A stretch of 64,000 nucleotides of DNA, from contig CM073596.1 in assembly GCA_037074705.1 (NCBI GenBank), positions 28,432,001 to 28,496,000 of the forward strand, given 5' to 3'. A program made the position numbers and the translations under genes. The notes below the pieces were generated by a model. The model was given only the letters and a program-made list of their open reading frames with translations. It ran no database searches and was not told where the DNA came from. Shown here piece after piece: positions 23,096 to 33,403 of the stretch (within the stretch, counting starts at the first letter, position 1; every line of letters starts with the position of its first letter). The DNA is from Zhengitettix transpicula (Eukaryota > Arthropoda > Insecta > Orthoptera > Tetrigidae).

Positions 23096-23560
23096 AACAA
23101 CGAAACTGCAAAAAATAGTGTCTACGTCCCGTGACGTGCAACGAACGAGAGTTTAATTTGGAAAAGAGGTTTTTGGCGCCCGGTCCGGCCATCCATTGTC
23201 CACAGACTGCAGTAATAATAATCAGTATCAGGCAGACGCAGTTTCTCTCGACGTCGCGTCGGTGGTTAACTCTCTCATCGACGCGTATATAAGCCCGGCG
23301 CTTTCAAATAAACCCAGCCCACCCTCCCTCCATTTTTGGCGTAATATGGTTGATACAAAACGGTCGGACAAAGGGGGTTTATTTGGCGGAGGGGGAGGGA
23401 CGGACTGTACCAAACACGCCATTGTTAACCACTGACCCAATTTACGATACGCTGTCAAAGCCAGTTGCCACGGGTAAATCCGATCTCCATTGTTTCTGAA
23501 GTTCAAGTGCTACAGAAAGTAATTTCCCACAAGTAACAACGTCCCTGGGGAAGGGGGGGG
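23096..23560. other. GC-richer island with TATA-like motif
   Basis: Overlapping frames on both strands (79 codons plus, 92 minus) without domains. TATATAAG at 23286-23293 sits between GC-rich sequences and could be a core promoter TATA box. The nearest TCA initiator-like motif (23304) is too close for a standard 30-bp spacing. A G-run lies near 23555. Confidence 0.3.
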
Positions 23561-25357
23561 GGGACGAGATTTTCATCAAATTTTTAAAAGCTGTGACGCA
23601 TTGGTTGTATTTTATTCATCGCAGTTATATCCGATAATAAGCCACAGCAATCATAAGGTGTAAAATATTTTTGAATCATTAATAAATTTTTCACGGCAGC
23701 TGCGGTCATTCTCTGTGTACCGCGTGTTGTCTGCGTCGTATTTATCGGGTCGGACTCCAGTACTCCGTGCTGCGATCTGATTGGCCGTTTGGTTATGCAG
23801 ACGAGGACACGTCAATAATCAACGGAAATGTTCAGTAAGTCGTGGAGTACATTGATTTATTGATGATCTTACAAATATATCCTGATAATATTCCAAAAAT
23901 AAATTCTGACGTCACGCTACAAAAAAACTGACTCGTTGAAGGAATGTTAAGACATCACTCCAGCTAATTTACAATACGATTAGACATTTTCCGTCTGAGG
24001 ACCAGAAAGTCTAAATAATCTTTTACCGGTACATTATTAAAATATCACAAAAATAAATACTGAAGAAGGAGACCGCAGTAATAAGAATTCAAAAGGCGAC
24101 ACAAGACTGATTTGGTCTTAGTTGTGCATGAAACAAAATTATAGCATCTATGTGTACATAATTCGTCAGGGTCATAAAGCTGGGGTTAAGTCTCAAGAAG
24201 AACCAACTTACTGATTAAAAGTCACATCCGGTAGGTAAGGCTGTAAGGCTATATAAATGGGCTGCAGCGTGCAGGAGACTGAATGAAAAAAATCGGAATA
24301 AATATTGTTCTGTGAGATTTAATAATTTTAACTATATATTGCGGAATTTTAAATATGTATATTTTCATTTTTACCAAGAATTTGATTATTTCCGAAATCT
24401 GCATTACTTAATTTCCAATAAATATTTATTGAAAATTTTTTAAAAATCGACTGATAAAATCGGGGTGAAAATATAAATAATTCTTATATGATACATGTTA
24501 TTTAACGGTATCAAATTACCGCGAAAAAAAACCGCAGTAGATATTAAAGAAAGTCTATATTTAAAAATAATTGAGACTTTGTCACGTGAGATCCAATTAT
24601 GAATATGTTTAAGGCTTCATTAATTCCTACAAAGGCGAGTGTTATAATTTATTTTACGGATCGAATTTTTATTTAGATAATACTGAGTTTACATCTGTGC
24701 CAGCAGAAAAGTAACCAAAAATGTATCTCAGTCATCGTGTTTCGGAGAAGAACCCGCATTTGTTCACAGATGTCACGTCAATGACGCACGGTTTCGTATA
24801 ACCTGCCGTTTTTCGAGTAATTCATCACAGGCCGCAAAAAGCTTCATATTTAAAAATGTACTGTTGCCACACAAAGTTAGAAATACGTGTTAATAAATAA
24901 TCAGCAAAACGGCCAATTTGTATTATTGAACTAAATTTTTTAAAAAAATAATTATATTATTACGATGTTTAGTTCATTTTGAGCCTTCGTCAAGTATCAG
25001 AAAGTTTAGAATGACGATTTTATCGTTTTTTTTAAAAAAAAAATACTTGTGCTCTACGGAAATCTGTAAGGACCGACTTGGAGGATGTATTGAGTTCTGA
25101 AGAATTTATTCGAAAAGTTCAAGACACTTCAGAAATGTTAAGGGAAAAAAATTGTAATTGTTCATTGGAAAACAATTTATACTTGACGTATTTTTTCTTA
25201 GTGTGCCAGGTAAATTTTTTACTTCCTTAAGGTACCAAGAGTATTTTTAAACTTTATTACGTTAGAGAGTATTCTTCATACTTGAAGTGAAATTATTTGA
25301 TACTTTTATTTTATGTAGTAGGAGAATTCCCGAGTTGTTAAAATACCGTGAGGTATC
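23561..25357. other. Non-coding DNA with one hammerhead-like relic
   Basis: No gene. On the minus strand near 24965-25005 the order CTTGACGA, a hairpin-like stretch, and AAACATCG resembles a decayed Penelope terminal core. Moderately GC-rich patches at 23700-23840 and 24720-24840 are otherwise featureless. Confidence 0.4.
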
Positions 25358-25998
25358 ATTCTGGATTATTTGAAGTTAGCTGCCAAGGGGTTAGGTCGGG
25401 AAGGGGTAAATGTTCCAAACCGTGACGCTCTTGATGCTGGTTAAATTAACTGTTTACGAATAGATTTCTGTCGAATTAATTCCTTCTCCAGGCTAATTTA
25501 AATAAAATACCATCAGTCATCATTGTAGCTTATTTGAAGTTAGCTGCCAAGGGGTTAGGTCGGGAAGGGGTAAATGTTCCAAACCGTTACGTTCTTGATG
25601 CTGGTTAAATTAACTGTTTACGAATAGATTTCTGTCGAATTAATTCCTTCTCAAGGTTAATTTAAATAAAATACTATCAGTCATCATTCTGGCTTATTTG
25701 AAGATAGCTGCCGAGTGTTTAGGTTGGGAAGGGGTAAATGTTCCAAACCGTGACGCTCTTGATGCTGGTTAAATTAACTGTTTACTAATAGATTTCTGTC
25801 GAATAAATTCCTTCTCAAGGTTAATTTAAATAAAATACTATCAGTCATCATTCTGGCTTATTTGAAGATAGCTGCCGAGTGGTTAGGTCGGGAAGGGGTA
25901 AATGTTCCAAACCGTGACGCTCCTGATGCTGGTTAAATTAACTGTTTACGAATAGATTACTGTCGAATTAATTCCTTCTTCAGGATAATTTAAATAAA
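25358..25998 (+). repeat. Tandem array, 164-bp unit, four copies
   Basis: The anchor TGAAGTTAGC (TGAAGATAGC in later units) falls at 25371, 25535, 25699 and 25863, an exact 164-bp period. Each unit contains GGGAAGGGGTAAATGTTCCA and AACTGTTTACTAATAGATT-type sequence. Units differ by a few substitutions. The last unit runs directly into the family C repeat. A tandem core next to a dispersed repeat and microsatellites is the layout of Helitron-like MINE/HINE elements in insects and molluscs, but that link is inference. Confidence 0.9.
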
Positions 25999-25999
25999 T

Positions 26000-26100
26000 A
26001 CCCGGGCAACGCCGCGAACAAAACTAATCCTGTACATAAATAAGTCTAACTGAACGTTGTACATTTATTTATTATAAATATATTCACGCATTCTAGAAAG
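26000..26100 (+). repeat. Dispersed repeat family C, copy 1
   Basis: Contains ACCCGGGCAACGCCGCG, TGTACATAAATAAGTCTAAC and GAACGTTGTACATTTATTTA, then TATTCACGCAT. Shared with 27170-27480 and 29185-29510. It begins precisely where the 164-bp array stops. Confidence 0.75.
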
Positions 26101-26969
26101 TAACAGTATCCAGGCTTTTGATATCGCTTTTGATTACCGATTCCAGGAGTGTGATTTCTGTAACTCGTATGACTGAAGTACGTTCTCTATTTCATTTTAG
26201 AAGTTTATTTGGAATTCTCGACATTAACCGACTCCTGACTTCCGTTGTTATTAGAACTGTAACCGAGATTTAAATTATTCGTTTGATTGGGAGTGTTTGT
26301 TTGTGTCGTTCTGATGATCTGGAGAGCTACAGAGCTTTGCACCCTCTGAGTCTAATTAGACCGCACACGTCGGGCTGGAGGGGCGGTTTGCGAGAGGCGA
26401 AGCGGAAGACCGCAGTTTGTGTGTAATGTGATTGTTTACACTGTAGTGGTTTTGCGACACACACAGACACACACCTATTGATTGCAGCTGGCAGGCTACG
26501 GATGAATTCCGCATTCAACGACCGACACAGGTGATGGCCATAAAATATATATTTCGCTGTTGCCAATAATTGAAACATTTCTTCTTGGAGTTCCTTTTAA
26601 ATATTTTTCTCTGTTTATCATAAATTGCGACTGTCATCAAATGCAACTTTTACTTCTTTAGTTTACCCACCGTGTGTTCAAGCAGTAGTGAAATATTCGC
26701 AGATGAACGCTTTCTCAGGAAGACAATTTGTGTAAACAAAACTTGTAAATTACCGGGCTGTATTTTTCAGTGCTCAAACTACAAATTTTAAATACACATA
26801 AACTAATTTATATACACAGGCATTCACATTAAAATGAATTACAGATTTTGTTTTTCATCAGTCGCCAAATTTGAATAATTCAGAAATTATTTAATTTTGA
26901 AACTTTCAGCTTTCAACTATATTGCCATAGTCATCTGTATAGAGAAAAAACCATAGCTTTAAAGAAAAC
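26101..26969. other. Non-coding; GC-richer island 26330-26560
   Basis: The island is open on the minus strand (83 codons) with a CA/ACAC-rich patch and no domain. The remainder is AT-rich. Confidence 0.35.
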
Positions 26970-26974
26970 ATTTG

Positions 26975-27113
26975 AAATTCTACAGGAATCCCATACATAA
27001 AAATTATTGGTTGAAAACATTAATTTTTAATTGTCAAAATGTCCCATATATTTCATTCATAACACAAAACCTTCGATTTTTCCAACAAAAATATTTGTTT
27101 TCCCATAGAATCT

Positions 27114-27177
<64 letters not shown>

Positions 27178-27490
27178 CCCGGGCAAAGCCGCACGCTCTG
27201 CTAGTATTGTACATAAATCAGTTTTACTGAACGTTGTACATTTATTTATTATAAATATATTCACGCATATATAAATTATTAAATAATTTATTTTATATTA
27301 AATATAATAACCTTAAATTATGAAATATTTTTTTTCGGAAATTGATAGTTTCCAAGATAGATAAAAACTCGTACGTAATTATATATGTAAATGGCTGTGA
27401 TTCAAATTTCGACCATCGTTAAGCAATTTTTATGTAGAATTATTAAATATTTTTCTGTGGAAACGTATCGTTTCTGAGAAATACTATTTA

Positions 27491-27541
<51 letters not shown>

Positions 27542-27560
27542 TATATATAATTTATAAATG
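26975..27560 (+). repeat. Dispersed repeat family C, copy 2 with (TA)n tracts
   Basis: ACAGGAATCCCATACATAAA (26985 region) recurs at about 28214. (TA)n tracts lie at 27116-27176 and 27493-27549. Between them is the conserved core from ACCCGGGCAAAGCCGC to ATCGTTAAGCAATTTTTATG. The core matches copies 1 and 3 closely. Frames across the TA tracts (TyrIle repeats) are artefacts. Confidence 0.75.
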
Positions 27561-27810
27561 TATCGGATTCCGGATACAACAACAATCCTATCTGACTCCT
27601 TGATGGAAACTGATCCATTTATTGCAATGAATTCAGAAATGTCGGACTGCATTATTCGAAAATGTCATAAATTTTCCAGGCTAATATCGAAGTCCGAAAA
27701 CGCGAGACCGGCCCTCAATTTCAGGTAAGACTAATTATTTCTCATTAAATCAGTCCGTATCAACAATTCTGCCAATTAATATACACTTATATGAATCATT
27801 AATTGTAATC

Positions 27811-27860
27811 AGTGTCGTGGCTCAGCGTCCGAAGTTCGATTCCGAGTTGCGCTAAATATT
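27811..27860 (+). mobile_element. Possible tRNA-derived SINE relic
   Basis: A-box-like TCGTGGCTCAGCGTC is followed closely by a good B box (AGTTCGATTCC, 27833-27843). The A-to-B spacing is too short for a functional tRNA, so this would be a deleted SINE head or a coincidence. Confidence 0.35.
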
Positions 27861-28129
27861 TTGCACCTTCCTCATCAGCACTAATTTATTTTTCAATCTT
27901 CTTATTCTTCAGTAATTAACTTGAAAATCAATTTTTTTTATTTCTAGGAGCATTTTATATACAATTAAAACGCACCATTAATTTTGGTTAATTTATAATT
28001 ATCAATGTTCTATAGATGTATATTGCCGTTCGTAACTATGTGGGCTTATAAAGTGGGATAAAAACGATGGGAAGATAAATGGTTATAATCAATTCTGCAG
28101 TTAAATATCACATATAATTCTAGACATGT

Positions 28130-28270
28130 AGATTACTTGTAACTTTTTCTTAAAAATCCATGGCAATTATTTGTAATGAAATGACTTGCATCGTTAAGCA
28201 ATCTTTGATCACAGGAATCCCATACGTAAAATTAATTGATGAAAACCTTAATTTTCAATTATATATTGTA
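28130..28270 (+). repeat. Family C internal fragment
   Basis: GCATCGTTAAGCAATCTTTG and ACAGGAATCCCATACGTAAA match parts of the copies near 26985, 27415 and 29455-29575. This shows that the C element is longer than its conserved CCCGGGCAA-flanked core. Confidence 0.6.
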
Positions 28271-28734
28271 ATAATTAATAAAAGCCGTTTTTTAAAATGA
28301 AATACACTAATAACGTGAAAACTATTAAACAATATTTATTATCAATTTTATAACAAGTATAAAACACACAAAAATATTTGTGATCTCAGGGTCTTGATCT
28401 TGGTTTGATAAATGGCAGAATTTATATAATCAAAATTACATTTACTTTTTTTGGAAATCAATGCGTCTGAACATAGACAAAATTTGTTGCGGAAGAAATA
28501 ATACTAAAGATTGAATTTAAGAATTTCAATTTTATCAAGAATTAACGATCTCATTTTATCGATAATTAAATAATCAAAGAACGATCTGACTTTTATCTTT
28601 TAAACACGGTTTACAAATGATTTTAAAGTTTTTCTCTACTTACGGCCGCCCAGGTCTCATTTTTAGTTTTTCGTGCACAATTTTGGGGACATCACTGATT
28701 CTAAGTTCTCACAGACTCTAAATGTTCACAGGAT

Positions 28735-29133
28735 CTAATTGGCGTTGTTTGTTAGTTGGTTTAACACAAATTGGTTGGTTCTCGATGCTTTACTGCCACT
28801 AGTTGCTCTGTCTCCTTCCCGACTGAATATTGCTTTACTTTTTAATATTTGAAAGCATGTTTGTGACTGGACCACATTCTTTCGTTCTGACTGCCGATTG
28901 TAAAACTTTTCGTCTGGTCTATTCGCTGTCTGCTGCCCAACTGTACTGTTCAAATTTTCATGACTTGGAATTTTAGTCTTTTCTCCTCGCTGCCTACGGC
29001 CCGACTGTACTCTTCGTCTCGTAGATTTTGAGCGCGTAAACTCTCTCAACTGATCAACAATGTTTTCTTTGCGTCGCCGGATTAATGCGGCGTCCGCTCT
29101 ATATCCACTAATAATGAGTCGTTTACAATCCAA
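28735..29133 (-). CDS. Unrecognised 132-codon open frame, Arg/Gln/Ser-rich
   Basis: The longest clean frame in this part of the window, on the minus strand. The protein is basic and low in hydrophobics (RRKENIVDQLREFTRSKSTR, then RRVQSGRRQRGEK), with no signal peptide or membrane segment. A weak internal repeat of about 22 residues is visible at DNA level: CGCTGTCTGCTGCCCAACTG near 28926 versus CGCTGCCTACGGCCCGACTG near 28989. It lies inside the family C cluster, so it may be part of that element's interior. It could equally be a chance frame. No function is assigned. Confidence 0.25.
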   Translation of the reverse strand: MDCKRLIISGYRADAALIRRRKENIVDQLREFTRSKSTRRRVQSGRRQRGEKTKIPSHENLNSTVGQQTANRPDEKFYNRQSERKNVVQSQTCFQILKSKAIFSREGDRATSGSKASRTNQFVLNQLTNNAN

Positions 29134-29164
29134 CTTTCCAATTCGAACAATGTCTTAATTACCA

Positions 29165-29257
29165 ATTACTACAATATATATATAAATACCAGGGCAAAGC
29201 CGCACACTCATCTAGTACTGTACATAAATCAGTCTTACCGAACGTTGTACATTTATT

Positions 29258-29300
<43 letters not shown>

Positions 29301-29610
29301 CGCATATATAAATTATTAAATAATTTATTTTAAATTAAATATAATATAATAATATAAAATTATTAAATAATTTTTTCTGGTAATTTATAGTTTCCGAGGA
29401 AGACCAAAAATCGTACGAAATTATGAATTTAAATGGCGGTGACTCAATTTTAAAAATCGTTAAGCAATTTATATGTGGAATTATTAAAAAAAACTGTGGA
29501 ATCATGTAGTTTTTTCGTATGTAAAACTGAATTTAAATTGCTGCCATTCAAATGCTAAGCAATCTTTGACCATTTACAAGTAGAATTGCTCCATAACTTT
29601 TTTTCCGCAA
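29165..29610 (+). repeat. Dispersed repeat family C, copy 3 with (TA)n
   Basis: ACCAGGGCAAAGCCGCACAC, TGTACATAAATCAGTCTTAC and GAACGTTGTACATTTATTTA, then a TA tract at 29260-29297. ATTCACGCATATATAAATTA and ATCGTTAAGCAATTTATATG follow. It is collinear with copy 2. Confidence 0.75.
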
Positions 29611-29649
29611 ATGTATACTTTGGGAGATACAGCTAATTAAGAATTATCA

Positions 29650-30434
29650 GGTGTGACGTCACTGTAATACGTCACAGGGCTAGAGATTGCAGCTCACTTA
29701 GGCGCAAGTAGAAATGATATCTGTTGTTAATATCTTGGACTATAGGGGTAATGTTTAATTATTTGTGTAAATATACAAAATCTGGGTTTTTATAAACAAT
29801 ACATAACTCAATATATATTATTTTATTTAAAAAACGTTTATGAGACAACTTATGACAATTTATACTCAAATGATTTTTAGATAAGCATGTATTCGTTTTC
29901 AAACTGCATAAGGGTGGGGGAAGGAAAAATTGGGCCTCTATCCGTTCAGTCTTCACGCGGGCCTCGAGGAAAGATAATGCTGAAATTTTAGCGTTTCGTG
30001 TTTTACAAGTTTTTTTACTCTTTAGTGAGTGAACTTGTACAATTAGTGAGAGATAAAAGTCAGCTAGTTGATAAATTGTAGTCGTGGAAATTGATTCCAG
30101 GAGAATGAAATTGTAAGTGCTCGAAATGTGTTCGGAAGTTTCAAACTTGGGAAGAATGAGAAATATATTGATCGAGGGATGTGGTTTTGCGGAAATGTAG
30201 TGTCGCGGCATAAACAAAAGGGAAAACCGTGTGGAAAAAAAGTGGCTCTTAGAACAGGGACATTTTTCATGTTTCAGCATAATACTGACAATACTGCGCT
30301 TCGTAAGGTAAGTGACGTCATCAGTTCTACTATTTCCAGGATTACTGTCTCTAAAGGGGGATTGTGCTGAAGTTGTTGGCCCACCGTTGGGGAGGGAACG
30401 GATCGAGGTTGCCACCAGTGTGTGACGTCACACC
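29650..30434. other. Segment bounded by short inverted GGTGTGACGTCAC motifs
   Basis: GGTGTGACGTCAC at 29650-29662 and its reverse complement at 30422-30434 bracket ~785 bp containing the transposase-like frame at 30101-30370. The motif is itself largely palindromic (CRE-like), so the match is weak evidence for terminal repeats. No matching target duplication is visible outside it. Confidence 0.3.
30101..30370 (+). pseudogene. Possible ISXO2/Merlin-like transposase zinc-ribbon relic
   Basis: The plus frame from 30101 reads FKLGKNEKYIDRGMWFCGNV, then KGKPCGKKVALRTGTFFMFQ and HNTDNTALRK. In ISXO2/IS1595 and eukaryotic Merlin transposases a zinc ribbon is followed by a W.C...C...S.R.GTFF block, which this resembles (WFC, PC, ALRTGTFF). 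A shifted frame just upstream (NCKCSKCVRKF) would supply the first Cys pair. No DDE catalytic core follows before the stop. The similarity is from memory of the motif only. A minus-strand open frame of 218 codons (29759-30415) covers the same DNA but shows no domain. AAGGTAAGT at 30306-30314 resembles a splice donor. Confidence 0.35.
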
Positions 30435-31012
30435 CGCTCTCTCGTTGATGAGTTTTAGGATTTTTTAAAATTCATATATCTTAAAAATTACTCGCTTTCA
30501 TACAATTTTTTATTTTCCGTTCTTAAAACGGCCATTTTAGTCACCAAAAAAATACCTCCCTTCCCCCCCCATTTAATACCCTCCACTGCTCCCAAATATC
30601 CTTGTGTTGCAATAATTATTTCCCAGCATATTTAAGTCTTCTCTAATTTATTTAAAATTTCCACAACTACCTGGGACTTAATTTTTTTTTTTTACTTATG
30701 ATGTGTTGAAGACAAACATTTGAACAAAATCGAAGTTTTCGCAAAACTTTTCAGTCGAATATTAAGTATTTTTGTTTGGCAGATATGAAACAATAAATAA
30801 AATTTTTAAATAATCGTTCAGTAAATTTAGTGAGTTTTATTTTTACACTAATTTATAAACAGTATAATGTTACTACCGATTGAACTTGTATTAATATCAG
30901 TTGTCCATATTTTGAGATTTTAGTCTAAGGAGACACGGATTTGGAATTTTATTTTCTTATGTTTTATTTATCAGCAATCAGATTACTTTTTATTTTTTAT
31001 TTTATTTTTTAG
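30435..31012. other. AT-rich non-coding DNA
   Basis: No feature apart from a C-run near 30563 and T-runs. Confidence 0.5.
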
Positions 31013-31303
31013 GGCAACAGGCTACATGAGGGTGATCCACATTGGGCAACTCCCCTTTAATAGCATAGGAAGGGATTTGAAAGGGGGGATGCGGAAGGGT
31101 AGGGGAAGGTAGCCAAGGGTTAACTAGGGCCCCCGGGCTATTGTTTAAGGATCCTAACCGGCATTCGCCTATAGAAATGCAGGGAAAACCCTAGATAAAC
31201 CTGGATCAGGTAGGTCGGGCATTGGGTACTTGTCCCACGCCCTTCCGATAGCGGGAGAGGAGTTTGCTGTGGGGACGCAGCATTCCCTTCTCCGTGCCTC
31301 GAC
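31013..31303 (-). mobile_element. Family A retroposon, 5'-truncated
   Basis: Type 1 tail (reverse AGGGCAACAGGCTACATGAG) after a T-rich run, then the core through to CATTCCCTTCTCCGTGCCTC, where the copy stops. It is very similar in sequence to 19965-20519, suggesting a recent common source. Confidence 0.85.
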
Positions 31304-31389
31304 ACTTTAACATCTTATTTTCATATTTTACATGAGATCATGACTAGATCCCTTCCAGCGAAGAAAAGTCCTAAATCTTGTTTACAGAT

Positions 31390-31870
31390 GTTCTGACAGT
31401 TTTCTTTTCAGTCTTCGTGTGACATTATTTTTTTATAATAGTGGCTTTAATGATGGATTTTAATGTGATTTGAGCTCTTTGTGATGACTGACACTCTTTT
31501 TGATGGGCAGTTTCCGTAACTGTGTGAATTTTAAGTTTTGTGTATTTGTTCACTATGTCTCTTAATATTTCAGACTGGCATCTTTGGATTGTTGCACTAT
31601 TTCAAATCCCGATAATTATATCCCTCCATATTTGTATAGTTATAGCTTTTTACAGTAGAAGTTTATTTTCTATGGAGAGATGTGACTTGCGTCCTAGTAA
31701 CCAGCACAATTTCTTTTTTGTTTAACATCCATTTTGTTTTCTTTTCTTGGTTATGTGGATTTTCCAATTCAGCTTGCTATCGAGATGTAGACCAAAATAT
31801 TTGACACAGAGTGGTTTAGGAATCTCTGTGTTGTTTATACAGATCGGTGGTTTACATGGCTTCCGGTTTT
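31390..31870 (-). pseudogene. Jockey-like non-LTR RT C-terminal fragment
   Basis: The minus strand reads PPICINNTEIPKPLCVKYFG, LHLDSKLNWKIHITKKRKQN, then with stops ENKLLLxKAITIQIW, IGIxNSATIQRCQSEILRDI and VNKYTKLKIHTVTETA. These follow the jockey-type order after the RT palm: VKYLG..LD..L.W..HI, NKLLIYKAI..PIW, then NIE.LQR.QSK.LR.I, then DL.I.TV.EEI. Several stops and the missing catalytic half show that it is dead. Frames called on the plus strand here are shadows. Confidence 0.75.
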
Positions 31871-32099
31871 CTTACCGGAAACTCCACTAGAAATACCGAT
31901 TAATCGTTGTTTTTTACGTGTTTCTTTCTTGTTAAACACCTTATGTATGGATTAAACGCGAAGGTGTCTGTCTGCTGGCCCGTTCCACGGATAAACTCAA
32001 AAGCAACTGAATAAACTGTTGCTCGTGTTTGTATTTCGATCACGATAGGACTAATTGTCCAGTGACATTTTTCTTTCCGAATAAACTCACGGCTTAAGG
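31871..32099. other. Unassigned spacer
   Basis: Slightly GC-richer sequence without recognisable features between the jockey-like relic and a Penelope terminal relic. Confidence 0.4.
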
Positions 32100-32210
32100 C
32101 CCGCGTTCATAGAACTCAAAAGAAAACACTGAAAGACAAAATCAAGTGATATAATAAATATTAAACAACGTTTCAGTTATTCTCGTTGCTTTCGTAGGGT
32201 GGGCAATTCG
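32100..32210 (-). mobile_element. Penelope-like terminal relic (diverged)
   Basis: The reverse complement reads CCCTACGAAAGCAACGAGAA, then TAACTGAAACGTTGTTTAAT, then an AT stretch and TTTTGTCTTTCAG. This is collinear with CTGACGAAAGGAACAAG, AGAAACGTTGTG and TTTTTGTCTGAATT in the better copies. It is a different, older copy or a related family. Confidence 0.45.
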
Positions 32211-32391
32211 TCACGTGGTTTGTGCGGCGAGTCTTCCTTACAGCTATCACGAATTCACCAAACACGGATTGCAAAAACGTTGCGATATTTATACGATCAA
32301 CTTAATTTTGTCTGCTTGTTGGTTACTGCATTGTCTTTCATCTCTTACAGTCGTTTTTAATTTTGGAACGCCACTATAGTTGATAAGGAAT

Positions 32392-32402
32392 CTTTTCCTC
32401 TC
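32392..32402. repeat. Target-site duplication, left
   Basis: CTTTTCCTCTC, repeated at 32948-32958 immediately after the A-tail of the family A element between them. Confidence 0.75.
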
Positions 32403-32947
32403 GGAAGTAAGCCTGCGAGAGGATTTCTCGCAGGTGAACCTTCCCAGAGAGCTCTGGCGGGGGCTACCTTTGGGGATGCTCTCACATCTCTCTGGTTTTT
32501 TTGAACTAAGGTTCCCACATGCCGAGGCACCTTGGTCTGTTTTGAGAGGTGTATGTTCCGGGGTCGCAGACCTTGGGCATACGGCAAGAGTTGTCCGCTA
32601 TTCCTATTGGAATAGTCGGCCAGCTGCCTCCTAAACAGGCCAAGGCATGGCGAGGGGTAAGCTGCGTCCCCACAGCAAACACCTCTCCCGCTATCGGAAG
32701 GGCGTGGGACAAGTACCCAATGCCCGACCTACCCGATGCAGGTTTTTCTAAGGTTTTCCCTGCATTCCTTTAGGCGAATGCCGGGTAGGATCCTTAAAAT
32801 ATAGCCCGGGGGCCCTAGTTAACCCTTGGCTACCTTCCTCTACCCTTCCGCATCCCCCCTTTCAAATCCCTTCCTATGCTATTAAAGGGGAGTTGCCCTA
32901 AGTGGATTACCCTCATGTAGCCTATTGCCCTAAAAAAAAAAAAAAAA
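32403..32947 (+). mobile_element. Family A retroposon, complete copy (~545 bp)
   Basis: Flanked by an 11-bp direct repeat, so both ends are defined. It starts GGAAGTAAGCCTGCGAGAGG with a single hairpin and continues CTTCCCAGAGAGCTCTGGCG, GGGGCTACCTTTGGGGATGC, AAGGTTCCCACATGCC, TTCCGGGGTCGCAGACC, CCTTGGGCATACGGCAAGAG and so on. The tail is type 1 with 16 A. The 5' part differs from the 20-kb copy, which has a double hairpin and TTAGGAGAGATAC instead of CCCAGAGAGCTCTGG. Overlapping 65-120-codon frames on both strands are compositional. Confidence 0.88.
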
Positions 32948-33403
32948 CTTTTCCTCTCTACGTTCTGAACTAATGTTCCCACAAGCCGAGGTACCTCGGC
33001 CTGTTTTGAGAGGTGAATGTTCCGGGGTCGCAGACCTTGGGCATACGATAAGAGGTTTTCTCTGTTTTCATTGGAACAGTCGGCCAGCTGCCTCCTAAAC
33101 TGGTCAAGGTACGGAGAAGGGAATGCTGCGTCTACACAGCAAACTCTTCTCCCGCTATCGGAAGGGCGTGGGACAAGTACCCAATGCCCCACCTACCTGA
33201 TGCAGGTTTTCTAGGATTTTCCCTGCATCGGTTATAGGCGGATTACCGGGTAGGATCCTTAAACTAAAACCCGGCGGCCCTAGTTAACCCTTGGCTACCT
33301 TCCTCTACACTTCCTCATCCCACCTTCCAAATCCCTTCCTATGCGATTAAAGGGGAGTTGCCACCACGTGGACTACTCTTATGTAGCCTGTTACCCCCAA
33401 ACT
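32948..33403 (+). mobile_element. Family A retroposon, head-to-tail with the preceding copy
   Basis: Begins CTTTTCCTCTCTACG, an internal family position, directly after the A16 tail of the previous element. It runs to a type 1 tail ending TGTAGCCTGTTACCCCCAAA. Either the upstream copy inserted at this one's 5' end, duplicating CTTTTCCTCTC, or a dimer formed. Confidence 0.82.

Noticed and set aside
23286..23293. TATATAAG as a core promoter
   Set aside because: No initiator at the right distance, no downstream coding frame with support; kept only as a mention in the island entry.
23228..23506. 92-codon minus-strand frame as a gene
   Set aside because: Overlaps an open plus-strand frame of similar length; Pro-run comes from a C/G-rich simple stretch; no domain.
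26972..27274. 100-codon (plus) and 76-codon (minus) frames with Tyr-Ile repeats
   Set aside because: They are translations of a (TA)n microsatellite and flanking family C sequence.
30306..30314. Splice donor AAGGTAAGT defining an exon at 30101-30308
   Set aside because: A good donor match occurs by chance at this scale; the upstream acceptor is weak and the transposase-like reading explains the frame better.
29759..30415. 218-codon minus-strand frame, the longest in the window
   Set aside because: No domain, odd composition, and it overlaps a plus-strand frame that has transposase-like motifs. Open length alone is not convincing here.
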